Assembly: GCF_013488225.1 (NCBI RefSeq)
Contig: NZ_CP041238.1
Span: 3,373,501-3,437,500 of the forward strand
DNA from: Sinorhizobium mexicanum
Lineage (GTDB): Bacteria; Pseudomonadota; Alphaproteobacteria; Rhizobiales; Rhizobiaceae
Direction: 5' to 3'
DNA length: 64,000 nt
Shown one piece after another: positions 35,409 to 44,495 of this stretch. How positions within the stretch are numbered: position 1 is the first letter of the stretch; each line of letters opens with the position of its first letter. The position numbers and the translations under genes were made by a program. The notes under the pieces are model-generated. The model ran no database searches and was not told where the DNA came from. It was given only the letters and a program-made list of their open reading frames with translations.

Positions 35409-35858
35409 TCAGCCGGTGCGGCCGTGCCAGGGGTCCGGTCCCGGATCGCGCCCGGCCGCGGCCTCGCCCAGCCGGTCGAGATAATGGGCCCAACCTTCCG
35501 CATGGCCGGCGCACTGTTCGGCATTGGGCAGGCCGCTGTGGGTCAGCCTGAGCAGCGTTCCATCCGGCTGTTCGATGAGGTCTATCTCGACAAGGCTCGA
35601 CGCCGGCGGCACGATCTCGCTGTCGTCCCAGCCGAAGCTGTACACCAGGCGATGGACCGGCACGACCTCCCGGAAGGAGCCGCGAGCGAAGCGGGACCCG
35701 GTGACATTGACGAGATAGAGCCCGCCGGGCTCCGGCTCGACGTCAGCCTCCGTTCCCATCCAGCGCAGGATCTTTTCAGGATCGGTCAGCAGGGCGAACA
35801 CCGCAGCGGGTGGCGCAGAAATGTGTGTTTCGCGACGGACGACGAGGGTCTCAGGCAT
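35409..35858 (-). CDS. SRPBCC (AHSA1-type) domain protein
   Basis: A 149-residue single-domain protein. The START-like fold opens with RRETHISAPPAAVFALLTDP and contains KILRWMGTEADVEPEPGG, then GSFREVVPVHRLVYSFGWDD, as in AHSA1/CalC proteins. These bind hydrophobic ligands; many are of unknown role, some sit next to ArsR regulators. I start at ATG 35858 (MPETLVV) because GGGGGAG precedes it. Confidence 0.85.
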   Translation of the reverse strand: MPETLVVRRETHISAPPAAVFALLTDPEKILRWMGTEADVEPEPGGLYLVNVTGSRFARGSFREVVPVHRLVYSFGWDDSEIVPPASSLVEIDLIEQPDGTLLRLTHSGLPNAEQCAGHAEGWAHYLDRLGEAAAGRDPGPDPWHGRTG

Positions 35859-36108
35859 CGGTCTCCCCCAATGGTTGCGATGATCTGCCCGACTGTGGTC
35901 AAACGGAGAAACGTCGGACAGGGATCGATGATAGCCCCCCGCGGTTGCCTGCGCCACCACTTACGGCCTCGCGCGTTTCTCGGGACAGGCAAGGTTCGCT
36001 TTAGATCTTTGAATTTGCTGAACGTTCTTCCGATGCGTCGGCTCCTGCGCAGCGAACGCCGCTGTAGCGCGGATGACAGGTGAGCGAACGTGACGCTATG
36101 ATCCTGGC

Positions 36109-37167
36109 ATGGATCTACCCGCACCCCTTGCTTGGCTGGTCGACGAGGCCGGCGCATCGCCCGGCCCGGATCGTTTTTTGGCCGAGCTCGGCCGCCGGCT
36201 GCTGGCCGACGGTCTTCCGTTGGCCGGCGGTGCGCTAACGATGGCAGTGCCGCATCCGATCGTCGCCCGCCGCACCTGGCTGTGGCGAGCGGAGACCGGG
36301 ACGGTGACCGAGGCGCTGGCTTTTGCCGGCAGCCCATCCAACCAGGCAGGACACGACTGGCTCGCGGCGCTGGGGCCGGTGTTGGAGGACACGGTCGGCC
36401 CGGTGCCGGATAGGCTAGTGCTTGGCTGGGCCGGCACCCGGTCATTCGATCCTGCCGGGATCGACCGTCTGCGCCAGGCCGCGCGCTTCGCGGCCGCTCC
36501 CTTGGCTGCCTTGGCCGAACGGGCGGCACTTGCAACGCTGCTCGAAGCCTATCTCGGCCGCCGTAGCGCCGCCCGGGTTCAGGCCGGCGCGCTCGGTCGG
36601 GGCACTGGAGAGACCATCCGTGCCGTGCTGCTTTGTACCGACCTGCGTAACTTCACCGCCCTGTCCGAGGCGACGGACCCCCAGGCGATGATCGCCACCC
36701 TCGATGCCTGGTTCGACCGGGTCGCCGGGGCAATTCACGTCTTCGGGGGTGAAGTGCTGAAGTTCATGGGCGATGGCCTGCTGGCGATCTTTCCGGTCTC
36801 CGGCACACCGGCCGAGGCCTGCGCGGCGGCATTGCGCGCTGTCGTCGCCGCGCGCGCCGGCATGGCCCATCTCGATGCCACGCGCGAGACACAGGGGCTG
36901 CCGCCGCTACCCTTCGGGGTGGCGCTGCATCTCGGCGAGATATTGTGGGGCAATATCGGCGCGGCCGACCGGCTGGACTTCACCGCCATCGGCCCGGCGG
37001 TCAACCTGGTCAGCCGGCTGGAGGGGCTGTGCCGGCCGCTTGGCCGCTCGGTGCTGATCTCGGGCGCGGTCGCCGCGGAAGCCACCACGCCGCTGGTACC
37101 GCTCGGCGAACACGTGTTGCGTGGCATCGCGACGCCCTGCGCCGTATTTACCCTGGCGGATACTTGA
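36109..37167 (+). CDS. class III adenylate cyclase
   Basis: A 352-residue protein. An N-terminal region of about 165 residues without a recognised domain is followed by a class III cyclase catalytic domain. Metal-binding Asp178 (LLCTDLRNFT) and Asp222 (FMGDGLLAIF) are present, as are transition-state Asn299 and Arg303 (PAVNLVSRLE). The base-specifying pair Lys218 and Asp290 indicates ATP rather than GTP. There is no membrane segment. The reading is very GC-rich compared with its neighbours, which may point to transfer. The regulating signal is unknown. Confidence 0.9.
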   Translation: MDLPAPLAWLVDEAGASPGPDRFLAELGRRLLADGLPLAGGALTMAVPHPIVARRTWLWRAETGTVTEALAFAGSPSNQAGHDWLAALGPVLEDTVGPVPDRLVLGWAGTRSFDPAGIDRLRQAARFAAAPLAALAERAALATLLEAYLGRRSAARVQAGALGRGTGETIRAVLLCTDLRNFTALSEATDPQAMIATLDAWFDRVAGAIHVFGGEVLKFMGDGLLAIFPVSGTPAEACAAALRAVVAARAGMAHLDATRETQGLPPLPFGVALHLGEILWGNIGAADRLDFTAIGPAVNLVSRLEGLCRPLGRSVLISGAVAAEATTPLVPLGEHVLRGIATPCAVFTLADT

Positions 37168-37312
37168 GCGGCTGTCAGCGGCACATGGTCGGTTCGGTTC
37201 GTCTTGGCGAGATCCCCGCACGCAGCATCGGGCAAACATGCGGCAACGAATGGTATGCCTGTATCCCGCACGGGATTTGTGCCATGAAGCGATGGTTGCA
37301 ACATCGAACCTC

Positions 37313-37412
37313 TGCAGTGCCGCGCGTCCAACGCGCTAGGGTCGCTGTAGCACTTTGAATTGCTGGATGACTTTGTCCTTGAACCGATTCCAAGCTAAGG
37401 AATCATGCAGTA
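37313..37412. repeat. rhizobial palindromic repeat, family A
   Basis: GCGCGTCCAACGCGC opens this copy, followed by GTAGCACTTTGAATTGCTGG, GTCCTTGAACCGATTCC and AGGAATCATGCAGTAG. It ends about 13 bp before the oxidoreductase start codon, so its outer arm would be part of that gene's leader. Confidence 0.85.
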
Positions 37413-37424
37413 GGCTGCACAACC

Positions 37425-38447
37425 ATGAAGAAGATCGGCTTTCTCTCGTTCGGGCACTGGACGCCCTCGCCGCACTCGCAGACGCGATCGGCCGCAGACG
37501 CGCTGTTGCAGTCCATCGACCTCGCGGTCGCTGCCGAGGAGTTGGGCGCGGACGGGGCCTATTTTCGCGTGCATCACTTCGCGCGCCAATTGGCCTCGCC
37601 ATTCCCGCTGCTTTCGGCGATCGGCGCGAAGACCAGCCGCATCGAGATCGGCACAGCGGTCATCGACATGCGCTACGAAAACCCGATGTACATGGCCGAG
37701 GATGCGGGCGCGGCCGACATCATCGCCGGCGGGCGCCTGCAGCTCGGCATCAGTCGCGGTTCGCCCGAGCAGGTCATCGACGGATGGCGTTACTTCGGCT
37801 ACCAGCCGCCCGAGGGCAGCACCGACGCCGACATGGCGCGGCGTCATGCAGAGGTCCTGCTCGATGTGCTGCGCGGCGAAGGCTTCGCTCAGCCTAACCC
37901 GCGCCCGATGTTTCCCAATCCTCCCGGCTTGCTGCGCATTGAGCCGCACTCGGAGGGGCTGCGCGAGCGGATCTGGTGGGGCGCCAGCTCGAATGCCACC
38001 GCCGTTTGGGCGGCCAAGCTGGGCATGAATCTGCAGAGCTCCACACTCAAGGATGACGAGACGGGCCTCCCCTTCCATGTGCAGCAGGCCGACCAGATCC
38101 GCGCGTTCCGCGAGGCGTGGAAGGCGGCAGGCCACGAGCGCGAGCCACGGGTGTCGGTCAGCCGCAGCATCTTCGCACTGGTGGACGACCGCGACCGCGC
38201 CTACTTCGGACGAGGCGGTGCGGGTGAGGACAAGATCGGCTTCATCAACGAGAAGACCCGGGCGATTTTCGGCCGGAGCTATGCCGCCGAGCCCGACGTC
38301 CTCGTCGAAGAGCTGGCGAAGGACGAGGCGATCGCGGAAGCCGACACGTTGCTCCTGACCGTCCCCAACCAGCTCGGCGTCGACTATAACGCGCATGTTA
38401 TCGAGGCGATCCTGACCCATGTCGCTCCCGCTCTTGGGTGGCGCTGA
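37425..38447 (+). CDS. LLM-class flavin-dependent oxidoreductase
   Basis: A 340-residue TIM-barrel protein of the bacterial luciferase-like family. Family text includes LAVAAEELGADGAYFRVHHF, RIEIGTAVIDMRYENPMY and GRLQLGISRGSPEQVIDGW. Such enzymes oxidise substrates with reduced FMN or F420-like flavin. The start ATG 37425 has only a weak ribosome site, just after a repeat element. It is monocistronic and convergent with the kinase gene; substrate unknown. Confidence 0.88.
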   Translation: MKKIGFLSFGHWTPSPHSQTRSAADALLQSIDLAVAAEELGADGAYFRVHHFARQLASPFPLLSAIGAKTSRIEIGTAVIDMRYENPMYMAEDAGAADIIAGGRLQLGISRGSPEQVIDGWRYFGYQPPEGSTDADMARRHAEVLLDVLRGEGFAQPNPRPMFPNPPGLLRIEPHSEGLRERIWWGASSNATAVWAAKLGMNLQSSTLKDDETGLPFHVQQADQIRAFREAWKAAGHEREPRVSVSRSIFALVDDRDRAYFGRGGAGEDKIGFINEKTRAIFGRSYAAEPDVLVEELAKDEAIAEADTLLLTVPNQLGVDYNAHVIEAILTHVAPALGWR

Positions 38448-38496
38448 GGCACGCCACCGCGGGAGCCAAAGACGTACGGACGGTGGACGCAACCAT

Positions 38497-38521
38497 CTGC
38501 GGTCGCTTCACCAAACCGCAG
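38497..38521. terminator. stem-loop between convergent genes
   Basis: CTGCGGT and ACCGCAG form a 7-bp stem with an 11-nt loop between the convergent oxidoreductase and kinase genes. No T-run follows on either strand, so it is a weak bidirectional candidate. Confidence 0.35.
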
Positions 38522-38537
38522 TGGGCTTGCGACGAGC

Positions 38538-40169
38538 CTACCGGATCTCCCGCGCAAGCGACTGCAGCTTTCTGAAGGCATCGTATCTCAGCGCATGACG
38601 CGCAGCGATTTCACCGCCGGCAGGCGCGTAGGTGCGATCCGTGCCGGAAAGCCTTGCCATCGCCGAGCGAACGTCCGGGAACTCGCCTGCCGCCACGCTT
38701 CCGAGGATGGCCGCTCCGAGAAGCACAGGCTCTTCGGAGCGCGTCGCCAGAACCGGCTTCCCGGTCGCGTCGGCGAGCAACTGGCGGACGAGATCAAGCT
38801 GGCCCGCACCCCCGCTGATGACGATCTTGTCAATGAGGGCGCCGGACGAAGCCTGCGTATCGATGATCTGACGCAGCCCGTAACCGATGCCACATAGTCC
38901 GGCCACGTAGAGCGACACGAGATTGTCGAGATCCCTCTCCATGCCGAGCCCTGCGACGACCGCGCGAGCATGCGGATCGGCAAACGGCGCACGATTGCCG
39001 AGGAATTCCGGAACGACGTGGAATCCGCCCGCCAGTTCCACCGAGTCCGACAGCGCCTGGACCTTCTGCGCGGCAAGGTCCGCCAGCAGGACCGGCAGCG
39101 AGAGGCCGCGTCGTCCTGCGAGCTCCAGCGCCTCGCCGGCAGCCGGGTGGAAAGACAGAAGCTGCTCGATCGCAGCGCCCGCGGCGGACTGGCCGCCCTC
39201 GTTCAGCCACATCCCCGGCACCATTGCCGAATAGTAAGGTCCCCACACGCCTGGCACGAAGACCGGCTCCGACGTAGACGTCATCGTGCAGGAGGAAGTT
39301 CCGAAGACATAGCCAAGGTTGCTCTCCGGGGGGCCGTCAACGCCGACCGTTCCGATGCCGCCGGCGTGGGCGTCGATCATGCCGGCTCCGACCGGTGTGC
39401 CGGCTGGGAGACCCAACTCCTCGGCGGCACGGTCCGTCAGCCCGTTTCCAACCGGCGTGCCCGGCTCCACGACACGCTGACCTATGCGCACGAAGTCTTC
39501 ATCCGCGAGCTGGCCAAGGCCGATCGCGCGAAAATAATCCGGATCCCAGCGCTTCTCGTGCGCGAGATAGGTCCACTTGCACGTCACCGTGCAGGTCGAA
39601 CGGGCAAGGTCGCCCGTTGCCCGCCAGGTCAGGAAATCCGCAAGGTCGAAGAATTGCCAGGCGGCATCGAAGACGTGAGGACGATTTTCGCGCAGCCAGA
39701 GAAGCTTCGGCGTCTCCATCTCGGGCGATATGCGCCCGCCGACATAGCGCAGCACGTCGTGACTCTTGGCGTTGATGCGCTCCGCCTGGTCGAGGGCACG
39801 GTGGTCCATCCAGACGATGATATCGCGCTGAGCGTCCTCCGACGGTCCGACCGGAAGGGACCGCCCGTCATCGCCAAGGACGACGAGCGAACAGGTCGCA
39901 TCGAAGCCGATGCTTGCGACTTTTGCAGGATCGACACCCGCCGACGAAACCGCCTCGCGCACCGCCCCGCAGACCGCGGACCAGATCTCCGTGCTCGACT
40001 GCTCCACGATGGAACCGGCCTCGCGAAAGAGCGTGATATCGCGCTTGCCCGACGCCAGCAGCCGGCCGGTCAGGTCGAAAAGGCCCGCTCTTGCGCTTCC
40101 GGTGCCGACATCAACGCCGATGAGATATCGTTCGCCGCCCGTGGGGCGTGCGGGAGAAGTGTTGGTCAT
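38538..40169 (-). CDS. FGGY-family carbohydrate kinase, probable D-ribulokinase
   Basis: A 543-residue sugar kinase. The N-terminal ATPase-fold motif is LIGVDVGTGSARAGLFDLTG; the C-terminal half has the adenosine motif ISGGAGQLDLVRQLLADATG. The long size fits the D-ribulokinase/ribitol-kinase branch of FGGY. Next to ribitol dehydrogenase, the expected step is phosphorylation of D-ribulose to D-ribulose 5-phosphate, which enters the pentose phosphate pathway. It is separated from the dehydrogenase gene by a family B repeat but reads in the same direction. Confidence 0.9.
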   Translation of the reverse strand: MTNTSPARPTGGERYLIGVDVGTGSARAGLFDLTGRLLASGKRDITLFREAGSIVEQSSTEIWSAVCGAVREAVSSAGVDPAKVASIGFDATCSLVVLGDDGRSLPVGPSEDAQRDIIVWMDHRALDQAERINAKSHDVLRYVGGRISPEMETPKLLWLRENRPHVFDAAWQFFDLADFLTWRATGDLARSTCTVTCKWTYLAHEKRWDPDYFRAIGLGQLADEDFVRIGQRVVEPGTPVGNGLTDRAAEELGLPAGTPVGAGMIDAHAGGIGTVGVDGPPESNLGYVFGTSSCTMTSTSEPVFVPGVWGPYYSAMVPGMWLNEGGQSAAGAAIEQLLSFHPAAGEALELAGRRGLSLPVLLADLAAQKVQALSDSVELAGGFHVVPEFLGNRAPFADPHARAVVAGLGMERDLDNLVSLYVAGLCGIGYGLRQIIDTQASSGALIDKIVISGGAGQLDLVRQLLADATGKPVLATRSEEPVLLGAAILGSVAAGEFPDVRSAMARLSGTDRTYAPAGGEIAARHALRYDAFRKLQSLAREIR

Positions 40170-40230
40170 GGTCTACCGCCTGCAATCAGGAACGTGGATC
40201 GGCGGAGGCCGGAGCCTCGCCGGTGATAAT

Positions 40231-40341
40231 CAGAGCGGGATGAGGAAAAGTGCGTGCGGTTTTCCGCCCGCATCCCGCTCTAACCTATTAGAATCGATCA
40301 CGTTTATGATTTAGGTCGAGCCGACCTAAATCATCGTGATC
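40231..40341. repeat. rhizobial palindromic repeat, family B
   Basis: Two palindromes stand in tandem: AGCGGGATGAGGAAAAGTG with its complement up to CGCATCCCGCT, and GATCACG...GATTTAGGTCG facing CGACCTAAATCATCGTGATC. The last bases reach the stop codon of the ribitol dehydrogenase gene. Family B copies also occur at 43294 and, in part, at 3285 and 32145. Confidence 0.85.
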
Positions 40342-41069
40342 TAGAGATCGACGCTGTTGGGCAGGATCACCAGATCACGGATCGTGACGTTGCGCGGACG
40401 CGTCAGCATGAAGAGCACCGCATCCGCCACTTCCTTCGGCTGCATGAGGCTGCCGTTGGCAAGCGCTTCTTCCATCTTCGCCTTGGGCCAGTCGTCGAGC
40501 AGTGCCGTCACCACGGGCCCGGGCAATACGGCTCCGACGCGTACGCCATGTGGCGCCACCTGTCGCCGCGTGCTGTGCACGAAGGCCTGCACGGCAAATT
40601 TCGATGCCGTGTAGATCGGCTCCCAGACGACGGGGACAACGCCCGCAATCGAGCTTGTAAAGAGGATGTCACCCGACTTCTGTTCGATCATATGGGGCAG
40701 CACGGCGTGCACTGAGCGGAACGCCGCATTGATGTTAAGGTTGAGCATCCGGTCCCAGGCGTCCGGGTCACCTTCGGCCACCGGCCCGCCGATATAGGCA
40801 CCGGCATTCGCGTGGAAGACATCGAGCTTTCCGGCGATATCCAGGATCCTCGGAAGCATCCCTGAGACTTCGGCGGGCTTGAGAAGATCGACGACCAGCG
40901 GCAGGGCGTTTTCGCCGAGCTCGGCACAGAGCTGCTCCAGCTTGTCCTGAGCGCGATCGACGAGAACGACCTTCGCGCCTTCCGAAAGCAGCGTGCGGGC
41001 GCATTCCAGACCGATGCCCGATGCTGCGCCGGTGATGGCGGCGACTTTGCCTTTCATGAGGTCAGCCAT
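40341..41069 (-). CDS. rbtD: ribitol 2-dehydrogenase (SDR family)
   Basis: A 242-residue NAD-dependent short-chain dehydrogenase. The cofactor motif TGAASGIG is followed by NAG ([18 protein letters not shown]) and the catalytic Ser and YTASK ([20 protein letters not shown]). From memory, long runs such as [20 protein letters not shown] and the ending VILPNSVDL match enteric ribitol dehydrogenase nearly residue for residue. It oxidises ribitol to D-ribulose. I start at ATG 41069 (MADLMKG) after GGAG. It lies 27 bp from the permease gene, in one operon with the importer. Confidence 0.93.
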   Translation of the reverse strand: MADLMKGKVAAITGAASGIGLECARTLLSEGAKVVLVDRAQDKLEQLCAELGENALPLVVDLLKPAEVSGMLPRILDIAGKLDVFHANAGAYIGGPVAEGDPDAWDRMLNLNINAAFRSVHAVLPHMIEQKSGDILFTSSIAGVVPVVWEPIYTASKFAVQAFVHSTRRQVAPHGVRVGAVLPGPVVTALLDDWPKAKMEEALANGSLMQPKEVADAVLFMLTRPRNVTIRDLVILPNSVDL

Positions 41070-41096
41070 TTTAGAACTCCATTCCAATAGATTGGA

Positions 41097-42359
41097 TCAC
41101 GCGCGTCCGTGGCTGACACGGGAACGACGGGCCAATGAGTCGACGATGACAGCGATTGCCAGAACGCCGCCGGTGATCATGTAGCGGAGCGACGAACTCA
41201 GATTGAGCAGCGTCAGACCGTTCGAGATCGCCTGGATGACGATGATGCCAAGCAGAGCCGAATAGGCGCTGCCACGGCCGCCGAAGAGGCTGGTGCCGCC
41301 GATGACGGCCGCCGCGATTGCATTGAGGTTGACATCACCCGTGCCGGCCTGCTGGCTTGATGAGGCAAGACGTGATGCCGACAGGATGCCGCCCAGAGTG
41401 GCTAGCGTGGAACAGAGAACGAAGGCGCTCATGTAGATTCGGCGCACGTTGATACCCGACCGGCGCGCGGCCTCCCGGTTGCCGCCGACCGCGAACATCG
41501 AGCGGCCCCACTTCGTGCGCGTCAGCGCGTAGTTGAGGATCACGGCGAGAGCGACGAACAGGCCGAACATCCACGGCACGCCGCGGCCAAGATTGAGGTA
41601 GAAGACTGCCGCTTCAAGCGCGACCGTAAGCACGACCGCCTTGATGATCAGCGCGCCAAGCGGCTGGGCGGAGAGGTTCGCCGCCTGCCTCTGGCGCATC
41701 GTGCGCATGCCCTTGCCGATCATCACCAGACCCGGCACCAGCGCCAGCGTGTGGGAGAGCCAGTCCGGCATGATCAATATCTGCCCGAAGCGGACGAGCG
41801 AGGAAGCGTATGGCAGGTTGATCGAACCGGTCGGCCCCAGGATATAGAGCTGCATGCCCAGCAGCGCGAGAAGACCAGCGAGCGTGGCGATGAAGCTCGG
41901 CATCCCGAGCCGGTTGTAGAGGGTCGCGTAGATCAGTCCGACTGCGGCCCCGACCAGAAGCGCCGCGAAGATCGCTGCGGCGATCGGCCAGCCGGAATTC
42001 ACCCACAGCACCCCGACCATCGCCGAGGCGAGGCCGCTCATGGAGCCCACCGAAAGGTCGATTTCGCCCAGCACCAGCACGCAGATGATCCCCAGCGAGA
42101 TCACGCCCACAGTGGCGCAATCGAAGAGCAGGTTCACCAGGTTGTTGGGAGCAAGAAAGACCGGATTGAGGGCTGAGAAGATGATCGATATGACAATGAG
42201 GCCCACCGCGACCGGCAGCATGCCGAGGTCGCCGGACCGCACGCGATCGATGAAGCCCCACACCATGTCGAGGATTCCCTCGTCGTGGCGCACACGTTCA
42301 TCGCTGCGGTCAAGCCTCTGCTGGGTCTGGACAGCGGTGTTCGAAGGATTCTGGCTCAT
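41097..42359 (-). CDS. sugar/polyol ABC transporter permease (RbsC/FrcC-like)
   Basis: A 420-residue inner-membrane permease of the CUT2 class with about ten helices. Characteristic text is LGEIDLSVGSMSGLASAMVG and GRSMFAVGGNREAARRSGIN, then IAAAVIGGTSLFGGRGS. A cytoplasmic N-terminal extension of about 40 residues makes it longer than RbsC. It probably carries ribitol, given the dehydrogenase and kinase genes alongside. The start ATG 42359 overlaps the ATPase stop by 4 bp. Confidence 0.92.
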   Translation of the reverse strand: MSQNPSNTAVQTQQRLDRSDERVRHDEGILDMVWGFIDRVRSGDLGMLPVAVGLIVISIIFSALNPVFLAPNNLVNLLFDCATVGVISLGIICVLVLGEIDLSVGSMSGLASAMVGVLWVNSGWPIAAAIFAALLVGAAVGLIYATLYNRLGMPSFIATLAGLLALLGMQLYILGPTGSINLPYASSLVRFGQILIMPDWLSHTLALVPGLVMIGKGMRTMRQRQAANLSAQPLGALIIKAVVLTVALEAAVFYLNLGRGVPWMFGLFVALAVILNYALTRTKWGRSMFAVGGNREAARRSGINVRRIYMSAFVLCSTLATLGGILSASRLASSSQQAGTGDVNLNAIAAAVIGGTSLFGGRGSAYSALLGIIVIQAISNGLTLLNLSSSLRYMITGGVLAIAVIVDSLARRSRVSHGRA

Positions 42360-43177
42360 GCGGCTCCTCCGCTCTGCTCGTTGGCGAGGCCGGTCTTGCG
42401 GTCGAGCCGGCGCGAAACGGCGTTCTCCGTGGCACCGGTGATCGCGGTAACGAGGTCATGATTGGACGCGTCCGGCAGGAAGACGCCGTTGTTCCGGCCA
42501 AGCCGCAGCACGACGATGCGATCCGCCACCGCGCGCACGTCTTCCATGTTGTGACTGATGATGATGACGCCGAGCCCGCGGTCGCGGACGCGTTCGATCA
42601 GGTTGAGGACTTCGGCAGTCTGGGCGACGCCGAGTGCCGCCGTCGGCTCATCGAGCATGATGAGCTTGGGATCCAACAGCAGCGAGCGCGCGATCGCCAC
42701 CGTCTGGCGCTGGCCGCCGGAGAGCGACGCGATCGGCTGGCGCACGGACGGGATGCGCGCGGCCAGCTCCCGCAGAAGCGTCCAGGCGCGCACTTCCATC
42801 GCGACCTCGTCGAGTTGCCAGGGAGCCAGCTCGTGACCGAGGAACAGGTTCGCGACGACATCGAGATTTTCGCATAGCGCCAGGTCCTGGAAAACCGTCG
42901 CAATCCCGAGGCCAAGCGCCTTTGCGGGGTTGTCGAGCGTCACGCCCTCTCCGCAGAACTCGATCGTGCCCGCGGATGGCTGATGCACGCCGGCGAGGAT
43001 CTTGACGAGCGTGGACTTGCCGGCGCCGTTGTCTCCCACCAACGCAACGACTTCGCCCCCGTTGACGTCGAGCTCGATGTCGGTGAGTGCGGATACGGCG
43101 CCAAAATTCTTGGATATGCCGCGAAGACGCAGCACAGGCTCACCCTTTGCGGGGGCACTCTGGATATCGCGTGTCAT
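42356..43177 (-). CDS. sugar/polyol ABC transporter ATP-binding protein, single-domain (FrcA-like)
   Basis: A 273-residue ATPase with one nucleotide-binding domain: Walker A GDNGAGKST, signature SLSGGQRQTVAIAR, Walker B LIMLDEPTAALG and switch IIISHNM. Most CUT2 importers (RbsA) have two fused domains of about 500 residues, so this one must work as a dimer, as in the rhizobial fructose importer. I start at ATG 43177 (MTRDIQS). A composite repeat block separates it from the binding-protein gene. Confidence 0.92.
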   Translation of the reverse strand: MTRDIQSAPAKGEPVLRLRGISKNFGAVSALTDIELDVNGGEVVALVGDNGAGKSTLVKILAGVHQPSAGTIEFCGEGVTLDNPAKALGLGIATVFQDLALCENLDVVANLFLGHELAPWQLDEVAMEVRAWTLLRELAARIPSVRQPIASLSGGQRQTVAIARSLLLDPKLIMLDEPTAALGVAQTAEVLNLIERVRDRGLGVIIISHNMEDVRAVADRIVVLRLGRNNGVFLPDASNHDLVTAITGATENAVSRRLDRKTGLANEQSGGAA

Positions 43178-43203
43178 CGCCTTTCGACCTTTCGACCACA
43201 GCG

Positions 43204-43403
43204 CCACGCATCGGGCGCGGAAAAACGCTGTAGCGCTTTGAATTGCTGCATGTTTCTGCCCTTAATCGGGTGCGATCCAGGAAAACATGCAGTGGAGCGG
43301 GATCAACGAAACGTATGAGCGATACCGCCAGGCATCCCGTTCCAGGTTTTGGAATCCATCACGACCATGATTATGGGTCGACCAAAAATCATCGTGATCT
43401 CGG
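43204..43403. repeat. rhizobial palindromic repeats, families A and B side by side
   Basis: Family A (43204-43293) shows CGCTGTAGCGCTTTGAATTG, then CTGCATG and CATGCAGTGG. Family B follows directly (43294-43403) with AGCGGGATCAACGAAACG, CATCCCGTTCC, ATCACGACCATGATTATGGG and AAAATCATCGTGATCT. The block lies inside the ribitol operon between binding-protein and ATPase genes. Confidence 0.85.
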
Positions 43404-43448
43404 AGATGTGTTCGGCCGCGCCTCGCGACCGAACACGACAGCAGAGTC

Positions 43449-44495
43449 TCAGTTCATGATGCCGAGTTTGCGGCAGCCTTCAACATATTCGCCGGTGCAG
43501 ATCTCCTCCGGCGTGTTGATCTTCTTGTCGAAGATCTCGGCCTTGATGTTCTCGGCCGTGACCACCGCGGGAGTGAAGAGCTGCGAGGGCGTTTCGTACA
43601 GTTTATGGGTCGATTCCGGCGTTTCGCCCTTGATCAGCTTCACGGCGACGTTGGCGGCAGCCGCCGCTACGATCTCGGATGGCTTCGAGATCGTGTTGTA
43701 CTGATCACCGGAGATGATCAACTGCAATGCCGCAATCGTCGCATCGTTGCCGGTGACGGGCGGAACGGGCTTGACGCCCGCAGCCTTGAGCGCCGCGATG
43801 GCACCGCCACCGGTTCCATCGTTGGCCGCGACAATCCCCTTGATCTGGTCGCCGAAACGGGTGATCTGGCCCGCGGCCCATTCCTGCGCCTTCGGCGGCG
43901 CCCAGTCCGGCGTGTCGAATTCGGCGAGCGTCTTGTAGCCGGATGCATCGAGGGCGGAATCGATGCCGTCGCGAATGAGGCCAGCAGCCGCATCGGTCGG
44001 CGAACCATTGATCTGCAGGACGCCGGAACCATCCGCAACGCCGGACGCCTTCAAATGATCGACCAGCGACTGCGCGATCGCGCGGCCGATGCCTTCGTTG
44101 TCGAACGAAACGTAATAGTCTGCCGGCTTGTCCGGGATCGGACGGTCATAGGCGATCACCTTGACGTCCTGGGAATGGGCGATTTCGACGAGCGCGGCGG
44201 CCGCGGCGGAATCAACCGGATCGAGCACGACAACCTTGGCGCCCTGCGCGATTACGGAGTTGAACTGCTGCTGTTGAAGCGCCACGTCCGCATTGGCGTT
44301 CTGGTAGATGACGGTGCAGCTCGGGCAGAGCTTCTCCATCTCCGCCTTGAAGCCCGGATAGTCGTGTTCCTCGTAGCGAGTCGATGCCTGGTCCGGCATC
44401 AGGAAGGCAACGGTGGCCGCTTCCTGCGCAACGGCGGCGCTGCTGAGCGACACGGCAAGGCCGGTCGAGGCAAGCAAGTAATAGATCGTCTTCAT
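43449..44495 (-). CDS. sugar/polyol ABC transporter substrate-binding protein (RbsB-like)
   Basis: A 348-residue periplasmic protein. The signal peptide (MKTIYYLLASTGLAVSLSSA, then AVAQE) precedes a periplasmic-binding-protein fold of the ribose/galactose type: VAFLMPDQASTRYEEHDYPG, then VVVLDPVDSAAAAALVE and VTGNDATIAALQLIISGDQY. It probably binds ribitol and delivers it to the permease encoded downstream. Start ATG 44495 follows TTGGAGGAAACTT. First gene of the ribitol operon. Confidence 0.93.
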   Translation of the reverse strand: MKTIYYLLASTGLAVSLSSAAVAQEAATVAFLMPDQASTRYEEHDYPGFKAEMEKLCPSCTVIYQNANADVALQQQQFNSVIAQGAKVVVLDPVDSAAAAALVEIAHSQDVKVIAYDRPIPDKPADYYVSFDNEGIGRAIAQSLVDHLKASGVADGSGVLQINGSPTDAAAGLIRDGIDSALDASGYKTLAEFDTPDWAPPKAQEWAAGQITRFGDQIKGIVAANDGTGGGAIAALKAAGVKPVPPVTGNDATIAALQLIISGDQYNTISKPSEIVAAAAANVAVKLIKGETPESTHKLYETPSQLFTPAVVTAENIKAEIFDKKINTPEEICTGEYVEGCRKLGIMN

